Assembly: GCA_050084515.1 (NCBI GenBank) | Contig: CM114272.1 | Location: 27,404,001-27,468,000 of the forward strand | Length of the DNA: 64,000 nt | DNA from: Blasia pusilla | Taxonomy: Eukaryota; Marchantiophyta; Marchantiopsida; Blasiales | Direction: 5' to 3' | Part shown: piece after piece, positions 11,622 to 22,438 of the stretch | Position numbering within the stretch: position 1 is the stretch's first letter | Layout of the letters: each line of letters starts with the position of its first letter | Program-made: the position numbers and the translations under genes | Notes under the pieces: model-generated | Seen by the model: the letters and a program-made list of their open reading frames with translations, nothing else | Database searches by the model: none | Told to the model about the DNA's origin: nothing

Positions 11622-13192
11622 CGTGGAGTCGAAGTTGAGCGCATGGACAGAGACTTTCCAAAAGAGAGCACGGGTCCAAGCTGGTTTTCGTCCAACATAC
11701 AACACCATCGACCATATCTTGGCCTTGCGTGTTTTATGGGAGAAATCTAAGGGCAATGGAAAAGCTTTGTTTTGCGGCTTCATCGATTTCAAGAAAAGCT
11801 TTTGATACTGTACCTCGCAAGCTCTTATGGGAAAGGCCATTGGAGTTCCACAAAATCTCCTAGCAGCCGTGGCCACGTTATACCATTCCGTTCGGGCCAA
11901 GATCAAAGGTTCACAAACTCAAGAGATCTTGAGCACCATTGAGTCATTCAAGGTTGCCTCTCTCCCTACACTTTTTGGAGTTTTCATAGATGATATCGAA
12001 AAGTGGTTGGAGGAATGTGATAGTGAAGGGTCAAGCTTGGGGACTTTGTCATCAAAGCTCTATTGTATGCACATGATATCATATTACTAGCACGTGATGA
12101 CATTAGTTTACAAAAACACCTCGACACTTTGGCAAGGTTTTGTACCCAGAATCAGATGGAGGTTAATATGGAGAAGTCTAAAGTCATTATAGTGGGTACT
12201 AGATCCAAGTTCTCGTTCTTTTACAAAGGTCTACAATTAGAACAAGTGAAAAGTTACAAATATTTAGGCATCGATTTCTCTCATGACTATAGTTGGGCAC
12301 TTTGCGTGCAAAAGAGAGTAGAAGCTAGTTACAAAGCTCTATATTCAATTTTAAATCGGTGTAGAAGAGCTCATCTTGTGTCTTGGAGTCTTAGGAAATT
12401 CTTATTTAGGAGCTTAGTGTTGCCGGTGATCTTATATGACACCCAAATTTGGGGCCCTTGTTGTAAGAAGACAGGTTGGGAGCGCGTGGAAAGAGTGCAA
12501 AAGATCTTTCTACAAGAAGAATTGGGTGTAAAAAACCAAACTCCGTATGCTATTCTTCTTGCGGAAACAGGTTGTCTTCCTCTAGAAGCTAAAGCTTTTA
12601 CTTGACCATCACTAACATCGAGGGTGAGATCTCTTGATGTTTTCGCCTCCCTCATCAAGCTTTGCGAGCCACACGTTCCATAGGGTGGATGGCGGATGTG
12701 GTGACTTGGTCTTCAAAATGGAATGTGGCGGAACGCGATTGGGACTTGAAACCGATGGCCCTCCATGAGCATCTACAGAAGCAATCTCTCAACATCATTT
12801 GGAGCAGTCGAGGCACCAAAATGGAGTTTTATCAACTTCATGTTAATCCTATGCTTGTATATTTTGAACAAGGATACCTACTTGCGGGGATCTCCACGTT
12901 CTTACGACATATTATCGCACGTCATAGAACTGGGTCACATAGGCTAGGAATTGAGGAAGGACGATGGTTTAAAATTGATAGAAGTGAACGAATTTGTAGG
13001 TTATGTGACGGAGAAAATATTGAGGATGAAGAGCATGTGTTTGTTACATGTCCAAGGTATGAAGAGATTAGACTAGCTCATAAAATAGATGTGGAGAATT
13101 TCTATTTTTTACTACAGCAAGTGCCTTATGATTTAGGTTGTTATATTAGGGACGTGATTATTCATCGTTCAAGTGCTCTAGGTTGTAGCTAG
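11622..13192 (+). pseudogene. LINE ORF2 RT to C-terminal knuckle, second half of composite copy 1
   Basis: RT starts at VESKLSAWTETFQKRARV and carries the extra-A frameshift near 11791. The catalytic box YAHD is at 12066-12077. A frame of 180 codons covers 12063-12605. After a small deletion near 12598 the frame 12662-13192 runs to the natural ORF2 stop. It includes the knuckle CRLCDGENIEDEEHVFVTC (C-x2-C-x9-H-x4-C). Confidence 0.78.
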
Positions 13193-13287
13193 GAGAAGGT
13201 CTTAAGGATCTTTTCAGGGTCAGTGCATGAATGACTTGTAATGTGTTTTTCAGCCTTTTGATCCTTTGGGTCCCACGGGCTTGATCT

Positions 13288-13326
13288 ATTTACCATTTAC
13301 CATTTATTTACCATTAACCATTTACA
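13288..13326 (+). repeat. LINE 3' tail, (TTTACCA)n
   Basis: Several copies of the heptamer TTTACCA with small variants follow the 3' UTR ending GGGTCCCACGGGCTTGATC. Every 3'-complete LINE copy in the window ends this way. Confidence 0.85.
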
Positions 13327-14044
13327 TCCATCCAACATCATATGTGCTCCGCCCTTGGAAACCACTGAATCACAACTCCAAAATGTTCATTCAAGCTGGC
13401 TCCGATAAATCTTTTGACTCACTTGTCATCGTCCGAGAGCTCTTCCAAAATTACTGTCAGCTTTGCTCTCCCGATTTTTGGAATTGTAGGAAGTGACAAT
13501 GGTGTCACTATCAATGGTGGCTCTAGACCTAGAGCAATTGGTTTTGGAGGAGAGTTGTATACTCCCACTAGCCTCTTGTAATCCGCCTTTTCCTCTTTGC
13601 AAAGGTAAAAAAGTTCTGGCCTTCCCTCAAGGCAGAGCATGTTCTTGCGACTCTGCCAGACGCCTCTAATACTCGCCCCTGATAGGTCCACTTAGTCAAA
13701 GACCAAGTCACCTGGCCTCGAGCAAAGCTCCATGAGCTTTTGCATCAAGGCATGTGACTTCTCCCTTCCTCCAAGTAAGGGGGTCCCTTCCTGCATGAAA
13801 ATTCCCCGGGGGGGGGGGGGAGGGGGGGCGCGGGGAATTATAGAGACCATCTAAGTTGTACCCATCGAGCATGGATCCATTGGATTCGAGATCTGGAACA
13901 CGTGGAAGTTATGTTCGGGCCTTACAAAGTAGTAGACAAATGAGTGGTCCATCTGTGAACAAGCAGGTGGAAAATAATGTCAGCAAAAAGAAAAAGGTTG
14001 TAGACCGCTGGTCGACTCTCCATAAAGTGACACAATGTGCAACA
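13327..14044. other. Unassigned DNA between LINE and copia
   Basis: A 90-codon minus-strand frame at 13419-13691 and a plus-strand frame from 13871 (MDPLDSRSGTRGSY, with a KKKKVVDRW basic stretch) have no domain that I recognise. Neither has clear splice sites. They may be pieces of other transposons. Confidence 0.35.
13801..13838. repeat. G13-A-G7 run inside a short inverted repeat
   Basis: ATTCCCC at 13801-13807 pairs with GGGGAAT at 13832-13838 and encloses a run of 13 G, one A and 7 G. It could fold as a hairpin or a G-quadruplex, or its length could be an assembly artefact. Confidence 0.6.
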
Positions 14045-14335
14045 CGTCGGGATCCGACGGGTTGCTTATTTGGCTAGACACAAGAGCAACCTGTCGGACT
14101 CTGACGAGTTGCTTTTCAACCCGTCCTACTTGTCCCCAGTGATTACCTACCCGTCGGAACTTGGCCTACAAAACAGTAAGATGTCAGACTTTGATGGGCT
14201 GCTTTACAACTCTAAGAGGATTCTTTGCCTATGAGCAACCCGTAAGAAGCCGACAAGTTGCTTATTTTGATGGACAGAATTTTGACTTCACGAATTTGCA
14301 ACCTCTTGGGTTCCGACGGGTTGTAATTCTGAACC
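14045..14335. repeat. Cluster of short GACGGGTTG-type motifs in both orientations
   Basis: About nine exact or near copies of GACGGGTTG / CAACCCGTC occur in 290 bp, for example near 14054, 14092, 14113, 14127, 14150, 14243 and 14318. Such dense short motifs in both orientations resemble subterminal transposase-binding repeats of DNA transposons (family knowledge). I found no terminal inverted repeats to confirm this. Confidence 0.5.
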
Positions 14336-14607
14336 ATCTCAATTCGTTAAAAAAGTGAACTTACCCGGACTTGATTGGTCTCCGATCTGAGTGTATACTC
14401 ATTTTTTATGACCCACGAATGCGCCGTCCTCCACTTCAGCGACCTCTTCACGCACCAAAGGTTGAAGAGCTTGTTTCGCTCCCTTGAGTAAGGACCAAGA
14501 AACAACCCTTGTCACTGAGATACGCGTCAGAAAAAGAAAACAACAGAGCGATCTGGTCATAAGAAAAGCGGGATATTCCAGTGTGGGATAGTATCAGACA
14601 GATTTTG

Positions 14608-15076
14608 TGTGAGAAAACAAAAAGTGATGAAATCACTGAAATCTTTACATAACTTAGAGAAACAAAGTGGCATGGTCCGTCCGTGCGCTCACAGAAGAGC
14701 TTCGATGGAACCTGAACATGGAGATAACTCGACATCCGAGAATACGCTACAGAAAGAGCTTCGATGGCTGAACATGGAGCTCGACTCCGAGATTACTACT
14801 TGGGTTGCGGCTACTATTACACTACTCGGGAAAACTAGGGTTTTCACCTATTTTTCTTCATTTCTATTAATAGAAACTTTTTGCATCAGGATGCCCCACA
14901 CCCTAATGCAATATAGGGTTAGATAATCCTAGTACCGCTATTCCATAAACCACCTACGTCATATTACTATGACTCCTACGACGTCTAAGTCAGAACCATC
15001 AATTTAGGCTTCTCCTCATACAAGGGGGCCGATCAGATTAATGGTGATCAGAGGAGTGGATGTTGAGAATCCAACA
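14608..15076 (-). repeat. Copia 3' LTR (469 bp)
   Basis: On the minus strand it starts TGTTGGATTCTCAAC right after the polypurine tract and ends TTTTCTCACA. The end matches the 5' LTR border next to the primer binding site. The candidate 5-bp target duplication on this side is TTTTG (14603-14607); its partner is lost. Confidence 0.82.
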
Positions 15077-15090
15077 CCCCCCCTCAATAT
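15077..15090 (-). other. Copia polypurine tract
   Basis: The minus strand reads ATATTGAGGGGGGG immediately before the 3' LTR start. This is the expected place for plus-strand priming. Confidence 0.75.
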
Positions 15091-15105
15091 CCGCTCTTAT
15101 GTGGA

Positions 15106-15642
15106 CTACTGTCTTGGACCTATGCCAAGACCCTTGAGATGTCGGTGAAGCTGATCTCCGCTCAAAGCTTTCGTGAAGATGTCTACACGATTATCCTCTG
15201 TTGGACAATAGACTAACTTCAAAACCTCTCTCTCGATCAATTCACGAACAAAATGATATTGGATCTCTATGTGCTTCGTACGAGCATGAAACACAGGATT
15301 ATGTGCTATGGCAATGCAACTCTGATTGTCACACCACATTACAATAGCAATTTCTGGTGCTTCTCCTATGTCCTCAAATATCCATCTCAACCATACTGCT
15401 TCACAAGAAGCATAACAAGCCGCCTTGTACTCTGCATCGGTAGAAGAAAGAGCCACTGTAGGTTGCTTCTTGCTGACCCATGACACCACACCTGCTCCTA
15501 CCAAGAAGCAATAACCCGAAACTGATCTTCGAGAATCTGAATCTCCTGCCCAATCCGAGTCACAAAAACCTGTTATTTCCATCCCTGCTCCATAGGTGAT
15601 GCCGTACTCGATAGTGCCTTTGATGTACTTCAACATATGCAT
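15106..15642 (-). pseudogene. Copia RNase H domain
   Basis: 178 codons with GFCDSDWAGDSDSRRS (catalytic Asp), LSSTDAEYKAA (Glu), WCDNQSCIAIA (Asp) and HARTKHIEIQYHFVRE. All the usual copia RNase H markers are present. The frame ends close to the polypurine tract. It is separated from RT by a stop near 15645. Confidence 0.85.
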
Positions 15643-15651
15643 CCCTGCCTT

Positions 15652-16092
15652 CTAATGGTTCTCACGAGGATTATTTGAGAACCTACTCAACACTCCCATA
15701 GCGAAGCTAATGTCTGGTCTAGTGTTACACAAAAATATCAAACTGCCTACAAGCTTTTTGTACAACTTTTCATCTACCAATGGTGAAATCTCCTCCATCG
15801 AGAGTTTCAACTCTACCTCCATTGGCGAGATCACTGCCTTACACTCGGTCATCCCGAATGCCTTCAAAATTTCTCTAGCATACTTTTGTTGAGAGAGAAA
15901 AATAGAATCTGAGTGTTGCCAAATCTCCAGCCCTATTAAGTCGTGCAAAAGACCTAAATCTGACATTTCAAACTCAGATTTCAACACTCCCTTCATTTCC
16001 TCTATTTTCTTACTGTGGTCTCTTGTGATGATAAGATCATCCACATACATGACTATCAACATATACATCCCATCTTCGCAAAACACATACAA
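15652..16092 (-). pseudogene. Copia reverse transcriptase, C-terminal half (YVDD)
   Basis: 146 codons holding the catalytic box VMYVDDLIIT, then FEMSDLGLLHDLIGLEI and RPDISFAMGVLSRF. The catalytic Asp pair is intact. A stop and a frame change near 16100-16190 cut it from the N-terminal half. Confidence 0.85.
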
Positions 16093-16191
16093 ATTTGCTT
16101 CTGACGGACTCTTGATGAGACCCTTCTCTCGGAAGAATGTATCTATTTGTTGATATTATACCCTTGGGGCTTGCTTCAACCCATACAATGC

Positions 16192-16764
16192 TCAATGAAG
16201 TAAACACACTTTCTCTCCTGATCCGGGTGTCTCAAAACCTGGTGGTTGAGATACATACACCTCCTCCTTGAGACTCCCGTTCAGAAAGGCAGACTTCACA
16301 TCGTATTCGTATACAGGCCAACGTCTTGTTCCAGCAACCGCTAGAACAATTCGAATGGTTGTCATCCTTACAGTAGGAGCAAAAGTCTCATAGTAGTCAA
16401 AACCTTCGATTTGTGAGCATCCTTGTGCAACCAACCTTGCTTTGAATTTATCCAATGTACTGTCCGATTTGTACTTGGTCTTGTACACCCACTTGGTGCG
16501 TATTATCTTCCTGTGCTTTGGCTTCTCAACCAAAGTCCAAGTTTCATTTCTCTGAATAGCGTCCATCTCCATCTGCATGGTCTCTCTCCATTGAAGATGA
16601 GCAAAGGCCTCATCCAAGCATGATGGCTCTTCCACCTTCAAGACCTCTGTGATCAAGGCCATGTTGACGAGATGTGCTGAAGCTCTATTCTGCTCCTCTA
16701 GTCTCTTGGATCTCCTTGGATGTGTAGCAACTTCATTAGTTGCTGGTTGATCCTTACCATCCAA
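16192..16764 (-). pseudogene. Copia integrase tail and reverse transcriptase N-terminal half
   Basis: The frame holds the linker (RRSKRLEEQNRAS), then the RT start: WRETMQMEMDAIQRNETWTL, TKWVYKTKYKSDS, FKARLVAQGCSQIEG, DYYETFAPTVRM and VYEYDVKSAFLNGSL. It ends by frameshift after PPGFETPGSG. Confidence 0.85.
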
Positions 16765-16950
16765 GAGCTGCTTTATCCACTTAGGGTATGACGACCGTAA
16801 TGGAAGAGCAGACTGCTCTTTGTAATCATCACCAAATTCTTATTCTTGATGATCCGGTGTAAACATTGGTGGTGTGCTCTGGTGGGTTATCTCTTTGTTT
16901 GATGATAATGTGGACGGACCACTGATATCCTCCACTTGATGAGGCAGTTC

Positions 16951-17376
16951 CTAGAACACCACATCACGACTCACAAGCATCTTCTTTGCCTCAGGACACC
17001 ATAGGCGATAAGCTTTAGACTCATCACTGTATCCCATAAAGATGCACTTCGTGCTCTTGGACTCCAGCTTGGTCCTGGATGCTTCAGGAATATGTACAAA
17101 GCACTCACTACCAAAAGTCCTGAAATGTTGGACTGATGGTACCTTACCTGAGTATGATTGATGAGGAGTCATGCCTTGCACTGACTTGGTAGCACTTCTA
17201 TTTAGAATGTAAACGACAATATTAGTAGCTTCAGCCCAAAATCCTTCTGTCAAACCTTTTGCTTTCATCATACATCTTGCCATCTCCACCACTGTACGGT
17301 TTCGACGCTCAACAACTCCATTTTGTTGTGGTGTATGTGACGTGGTTAATTGTCGCTTGATTCCATGCTCCCCCAA
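16951..17376 (-). pseudogene. Copia integrase, catalytic C-terminal part
   Basis: 141 codons containing TSHTPQQNGVVERRNRTVVE (catalytic Glu) and the GYSDESKAYRLW region. A frameshift near 17380 separates it from the first half of the integrase. Confidence 0.85.
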
Positions 17377-18094
17377 ATATTTGTTGAATTCTCTTGATAA
17401 GAATTCTCCTTCTCGATCGGTGCAAAGTTTCTGTACCTTCTTTCCTGTCTCATTCTCAACCAGCTTGTGCCATACTTTAAATTTTCTAAAACACTTGCCT
17501 TATCATGAAGGAAATACACCCACATCTTCCTACTATAATCGTCGATAACTAAAAAGAAGTAGGAAGAACCACCTAATGCCACTATTCTCATTTTACCACA
17601 AAAGTCAGCATGAATCAGCTCTAGAGGAGCCTTTGCTCTATTGTTGGATTCTTGTGGAAATGGTTGTCGGTGTTGCTTGCTCATCATACAAGCTTCACAT
17701 GTATCTGACACTCCAAAAATTGTTGGTAAATCAACAACCATTTCAGATTTGTGTATCTGACTTAGTAAGGGAAAGCTTAGGTGACAAAATCTTTCATGCC
17801 ACAACTTACTGCTACTAAGATCTGTACCTACACTTGTCGTGAAAGCATAAAACTCGTAGATATTTCCACGTCGTATACCTTCACCCACTACTTTCCCATT
17901 GACATCCTCAATGACTGCTCTAGTTTTCTTGAAACAAACTTCTAGGTCACGATCACATAATACTGCTACTGAAATCAAATTTTGCTTCAACTCTGGTACA
18001 TACAGTACATCAGTTAACTTCTTTTCATCTCCTTTTTGTGAGACTAAAGAAATTTTGCCTTTCCCTTCTATAGGGAACTTTGCATTATTTCCAA
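17346..18094 (-). pseudogene. Copia GAG-pre-integrase and integrase N-terminal part
   Basis: Upstream residues FPIEGKGKISLVS are the end of the protease region. LWHERFCHLS and CEACMMSKQHR form the His/Cys zinc site. LELIHADFCGKM and FLVIDDYSRKMWVYF carry two catalytic Asp. The frame shifts after SVLENLKYG near 17460. The LINE at 18097 cuts it from gag and the protease start. Confidence 0.85.
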
Positions 18095-18096
18095 CA

Positions 18097-19476
18097 GTAA
18101 ATGGTAAATGGTAAATAGATCAAGCCCGTGGGACCCAAAGGGTCAAAAAGCTGAAAAACACATTATAAGTCATTCATTGACTAACCGTGAAAAAGATCCT
18201 TAAGACCTTCTCCTAGCTACAACCTAGAGCACTTGAGCGATGAATAATGACGTCCCTAATATAACAACCTAAATCATAAGGCACTTGCTGTAATAAAAAA
18301 TAGAAATTCTCCACATCTATTTTATGAGCTAGTCTAATCTCTTCATACCTTGGACATGTAACAAACACATGCTCTTCATCCTCAATATTTTCTCCGTCAC
18401 ATAACCTACAAATTCGTTCACTTCAATCAATTTTAAACCATCGTCCTTCCTCAATTCCTAGCATATGTGACCCAGTTCTATGATGTGCGATAATATGTCG
18501 TAAGAACGTGGAGATCCCCGCAAGTAGGTATCCTTGTTCACAATATACAAGCATAGGATTAACATGAAGTTGATAAAACTCCATTTTGGTGCCCGCACTG
18601 CTCCAAATGATGTTGAGAGATTGCTTCTGTAGATGCTCACGGAGGGCCATCGGTTTCAAGTCCCAATCGCGTTCCGCCACATTCCACTTTGAAGACCAAG
18701 TCACCACATCCGCCATACACCCTATGGAACGTGTGGCTCGCAAAGCTTGATGAGGAGGCGAGAAACATCAAGAGATCTCACCCTTGCGATGTAAGTGATG
18801 GTCAAGTAAAGAGCTTCAGCTTCTAGAGGAAGAAAACCTGTTTCCGCAAGAAGAATAGCATACAGAGTTTGGTTTCTTACACCCAATTCTTCTTGTAGAA
18901 AGATCTTTTGCACTCTTTCCACACGCTCCCAACCCGTCTTCTTACAACAAGGGCCCCAAACTTGGATCCCATATAAGATCACCGGCAACACTAAGCTCTT
19001 AAATAAGAATTTTCTTAGACTCCAAGACTCAAGATGAGCTCTTCTACACAGGTTTAAAAATGAATATAGAGCTTTGTAACCACCTTCTATTCTTTTTTGC
19101 ACACAAAGTGCCCAACTATAGTCATGAGAGAAATCGATGCCTAGATATTTGTAACTCTTCACTTGTTCTAATTCTAGACCTTTGTAAAAGAACGAGAACT
19201 TACATCTGGTACCCACTATAATGACTTTAGACTTCTCCATATTAACCTCCATCTGATTCTGAGTACAAAACCTTGCCAAAGTGTCGAGGTGTTTTTGTAA
19301 ACTAATGCCATCACGTGCTAGTAATATGATATCATGTGCATACAATAGAGCTTTGATGACAAAGTCCCCAAGCTTGACACCTTCACTATCACATTCCTCC
19401 AACCACTTTTCGATATCATCTATGAAAACTTCAAAAAGTGTAGGGGGGAGAGGGCAACCTTGAATGACTCCAATGG
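18097..19476 (-). mobile_element. 5'-truncated LINE inserted in the copia protease
   Basis: It runs in minus sense from GVIQGCPLPPTLFEVF at 19476 to the tail at 18097, including YAHD at 19331-19342 and the C-terminal knuckle. The copia reading is cut between QEPI and VGNNAKF. No target duplication longer than about 4 bp is visible at the borders. Confidence 0.87.
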
Positions 19477-20494
19477 GCTCTTGTAGAGGCTGTAAGGAGC
19501 TATACCAATCCTTATGATTGGTCATATGCCTAGATGCTCCACTATTGAGCACCCATGCATCTTCACTCTTTGACTTAGTGGAATGTTCTGCCTGTGTGCA
19601 AAACTCTTTGATTGCTACCCAAGCATCTACTTCATGTTCTCCTAGTTCTACTGAATTTCCAGACTCCTTCTTAGGTCTTAAACAACCGTTCTTCTCATCC
19701 TGACTCCTCATTCTACAATCTTTGATAAGATGACCTAGCTTACCACAATAAAAGCATTTGAAGGCTTTCCTTTGACATTTCTTCTTGATATTTGAACTGT
19801 AATCCTGATTTCTACCTCTCTGTACATTGGCAGTAAATGGTGCGTCACTTCCCTCTCTTGACTTGAAGCGCATTTCCTCTTCTACCAACATTGCATTAAA
19901 TTGTTCAAAAGTAAGCGGCGTGGGTCTTACTTGAGTATTCAATGCAGTGACCAAACTGTCATACCTTGGAGGCAAAATCCTTATGCACCGATGTGCCAAA
20001 TCTTCGCTAGACTTTGAAATTCCTACAGACGCCATCTGATCTTGAAGATTCTTGATCCTTATAAAAAATTGCTCCGTGCTTTCTCCTTCTGAAAAATTCT
20101 CGGACGTAAGCTAATTCTCCAGATTCTGAATCCGAGACTCATTCCTCGTTTCATACCGATTCTTCAGAATGTTCCACGCCTCAACAGCAGTGGTTGTATG
20201 TTGAATGAGAGTCATGAAAGAATCAGTTACTTTCATGACAATCGCATATAGAGCATCAACGTTTCTGCGTTTCCATACCAACAATACAACAGGATTGATA
20301 TCCCCAGATGAAGATGAACATGCAGAATTCAAAGTAGCTTGTGGATTCGAATCAACCCATGTGGCCGTCTCCCATATCTCAAATGATTCGAGGACAGTTC
20401 TCATTTTGAACTTCCACAATGTATAGGTAGACCTATCTAGCTTCACTTCACCCAATAGAGGAGGGCGAGCACGAACTGACGAAGAAATAGCCAT
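19477..20494 (-). pseudogene. Copia gag and protease start
   Basis: Gag starts at the ATG at 20494 (MAISSSVRARPP), with LWKFKMRTVLESFEIW and AVEAWNILKNRYE typical of copia gag. One in-frame TAG at 20110-20108 interrupts it. The zinc knuckle CFYCGKLGHLIKDC (C-x2-C-x4-H-x4-C) lies near 19750. The protease site reads LNSGASRHMT near 19535, with Asn where the catalytic Asp of DSGAS is expected. Confidence 0.85.
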
Positions 20495-20554
20495 CTCTCA
20501 AGATTTTGTGCAAACACACTACATCGCCAAATACAAAATCCTCGAAAACCTATT

Positions 20555-20566
20555 GCTCTGATACCA
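20555..20566 (-). other. Copia primer binding site
   Basis: The minus strand reads TGGTATCAGAGC directly after the 5' LTR. It is complementary to the 3' end of initiator Met tRNA, the usual plant copia primer. Confidence 0.87.
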
Positions 20567-21075
20567 TGTGAGAAAACAGAAAGTGACGAAATCACTAAAA
20601 TCTTTACATAACTTAGAGATACAAAGTGGCCTAGTCCGTCCGTGCGCTCACAAAAGAGCTTCGATGGAACCTGAACATGGAGATAACTTGACATCCGAGA
20701 ATACGCTACTGCTGCGGCTCTTGACTATTTGACTACTCGGGAAAACTAGGGTTTTTACCTATTTCTCTTCGTTTCTCTTCGTTAGACTAGCTCATAAAAT
20801 AGATGTGGAGAATTTCTATTCTTTACTACAGCTAGTGCCTTATGATTTAGGTTGTTATATTAGGGACGTCATCATCCATCGCTCAAGTGCTCTAGGCTGT
20901 AGCTAGGAGAAGGTCTTAAGGATCTTTTTCAAGGTCAGTGAAAGAATGACTTGTAATGTGTTTTTCAGCCTTTTGACCCTTTGGGTCCCACGGGCTTGAT
21001 CTATTTACCATTTACCATTTACCAAAGAAAAATTTTGCATCAGATTGCCCCGCACCCTTAAGGGTATTTTTTATC
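20567..21075 (-). repeat. Copia 5' LTR, interrupted and truncated
   Basis: 20567-20782 matches the 3' LTR from its TGTGAGAAAAC border onward. After a LINE insertion the match resumes at 21025 (TTTTGCATCAG, then GCCCCGCACCC) and is lost by about 21075. Relative to the 3' LTR it lacks a block of about 50 bp near 20710. The two LTRs have therefore diverged by indels as well as substitutions. Confidence 0.8.
20783..21024 (+). mobile_element. Short LINE 3' fragment inside the copia LTR
   Basis: It starts in the ORF2 C-terminus (RLAHKIDVENFYSLL) and runs through the stop, 3' UTR and tail. It is about 240 bp long and sits within the LTR. Confidence 0.85.
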
Positions 21076-22224
21076 AGAGCTTCTCGGCAAAAGATATGAA
21101 AGACTTGGGATCAAGAGTAGGTTTTGAAGACCGTACTACTAACCGTCTCCAAAATGATTTGGGGTCCTCATGCCGCGAAAAGAATTTAGATGCACAATTT
21201 TTGAGCAATTCGGTTGGTTGCAAACTTGCCGTGTGTGGATGTGAGCTCCATACAATGCGAGTCAAAAGTTCTTGTAAATGTAGTGTGTAAAGATATTTTT
21301 TACCAGGATCTAAGCGAAACTTGGGAGAAGCTAAAACAGATTGACATGTCGAGAGAGGAATTGTCTTTGACAGTGAGAAGAGAGGTTGGGAGCGCGTAGA
21401 GAGGGTGCAAAAGATCTTTCTTCAAGAAGAACTTGATGTAAGAAACCAAACTCAGTATGCTATTCTTTTTGTGGAAACAGGTTGTCTTCCTCCAGAGGCT
21501 GAAGCTCTTTACTTGATCATCACTTATATCGCAAGGGTGAGATCTCTTCATGTTTCTCGCCTCCTCATCAAGCTTTGCGAGCCACACCTTCCATAGGGTG
21601 GATGTCGGATGTGGTGACTTGGTCTTCAAAGTAGAATGTGGCTGAACGCGATTTGGACTTGAAATCGATGGCACTTCGCCAGCATCTAGAGAAGCAATTT
21701 CTCAACAGTATTTGGAGCAACCGTGGAAAAAAAAAAGAATTTTATCAACTTCATGTTAATCCTATGCTTGTATATTGGGAACAAGGATACCTACTTGCAG
21801 GGATCTCCACGTTCTTAGGTCATATTATTGCACGACATAGAATTGGGTCTCATAAGCTAGGAATTGAGGAAGGACGATGGTTTAATATTGATAGAAGTGA
21901 ACGAATTTGTAGCTTATGTGACGGAGAAAATATTGAAGATGAAGAGCATGTGTTTGTTACATGTCCAAGGTTTGAAGAGATTAGACTAGCTCATAAAATA
22001 GATGTGGAGAATTTATATTATTTACTATAGCTAGTGCCTTATGATTTAGGTTGTTATATGAGGGACGTCATTATTCATCGCTCAAGTGCTCTAGGTTGTA
22101 GCTAGGAGAAGGTCTTAACGATCTTTTTCAGGGTCAGTGAATGAATGACTTGTAATGTGTTTTTCAACCTTTTGACCCTTTGGGTCCCACAGGCTTGATC
22201 TATTTACCATTTATCATTTACCAT
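21076..22224. mobile_element. LINE with an inverted 5' part
   Basis: 21076-21379 is LINE sequence on the minus strand (endonuclease end and pre-RT linker, with an internal deletion). 21377-22224 is LINE on the plus strand, from the GWERVERVQ region to a complete tail. The halves share AGA at the junction. One tail with an inverted 5' half is the pattern left by twin priming in L1-type insertions (family knowledge). Confidence 0.8.
21638..22030 (+). pseudogene. LINE ORF2 C-terminal frame with knuckle
   Basis: 130 codons covering AERDLDLKSMALRQHLEKQF to the knuckle ICSLCDGENIEDEEHVFVTC. The frame ends at a TAG after ENLYYLL, 19 codons before the natural stop. Confidence 0.7.
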
Positions 22225-22438
22225 AAAATAGACGTGGAGAATTTCTATTCTTTACTACAGCTAGTGCCTTATGATTTAGGATGTTGTCATTATTCATCGC
22301 TCAAGTGCTCTAGGCATTAGCTAGGAGAAGGTCTTTAGGATCTTTTTCAGGGTCAGTGAATGAATGACTTGTGATGTGTTTTTCAGTCTTTTGACCCTTT
22401 GGATCCCACGGGATTGATCCATTTACCATTTACCATTT
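22222..22438 (+). mobile_element. Short LINE 3' fragment stacked on the previous tail
   Basis: It begins ATAAAATAGACGTGG directly after the tail of the preceding copy. It carries a small deletion near 22285 and ends with its own tail. Confidence 0.8.

Larger units (their letters stand above)
7538..13326 (+). mobile_element. Chimeric LINE composite, copy 1
   Basis: Blocks in order: ORF1 7538-8143; endonuclease 8160-8930; RT to about 10746; an inverted LINE 5' region 10747-11352; a second endonuclease piece 11353-11580; about 40 bp of unassigned DNA; a second RT from 11622; ORF2 C-terminus to 13192; 3' UTR; and tail to 13326. From 8038 onward the same block order recurs at 27587-32866, so the chimera formed once and was then copied. 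No open frame spans the whole of ORF2. Confidence 0.85.
14608..21075 (-). mobile_element. Copia LTR retrotransposon, degenerate, with nested LINEs
   Basis: Minus-strand order is 5' LTR, primer binding site, gag, protease, integrase, reverse transcriptase, RNase H, polypurine tract, 3' LTR. This is the copia order. It is interrupted by LINEs at 18097-19476 and 20783-21024. Its outer (5') LTR end is lost to a third LINE at 21076. Coding sequence has at least one gag nonsense codon and several pol frameshifts, so it is not autonomous. Confidence 0.9.

Noticed and set aside
13288-13326. Telomere-like heptamer repeat
   Set aside because: TTTACCA differs from the plant telomere TTTAGGG, occurs only at LINE 3' ends and is only a few units long.
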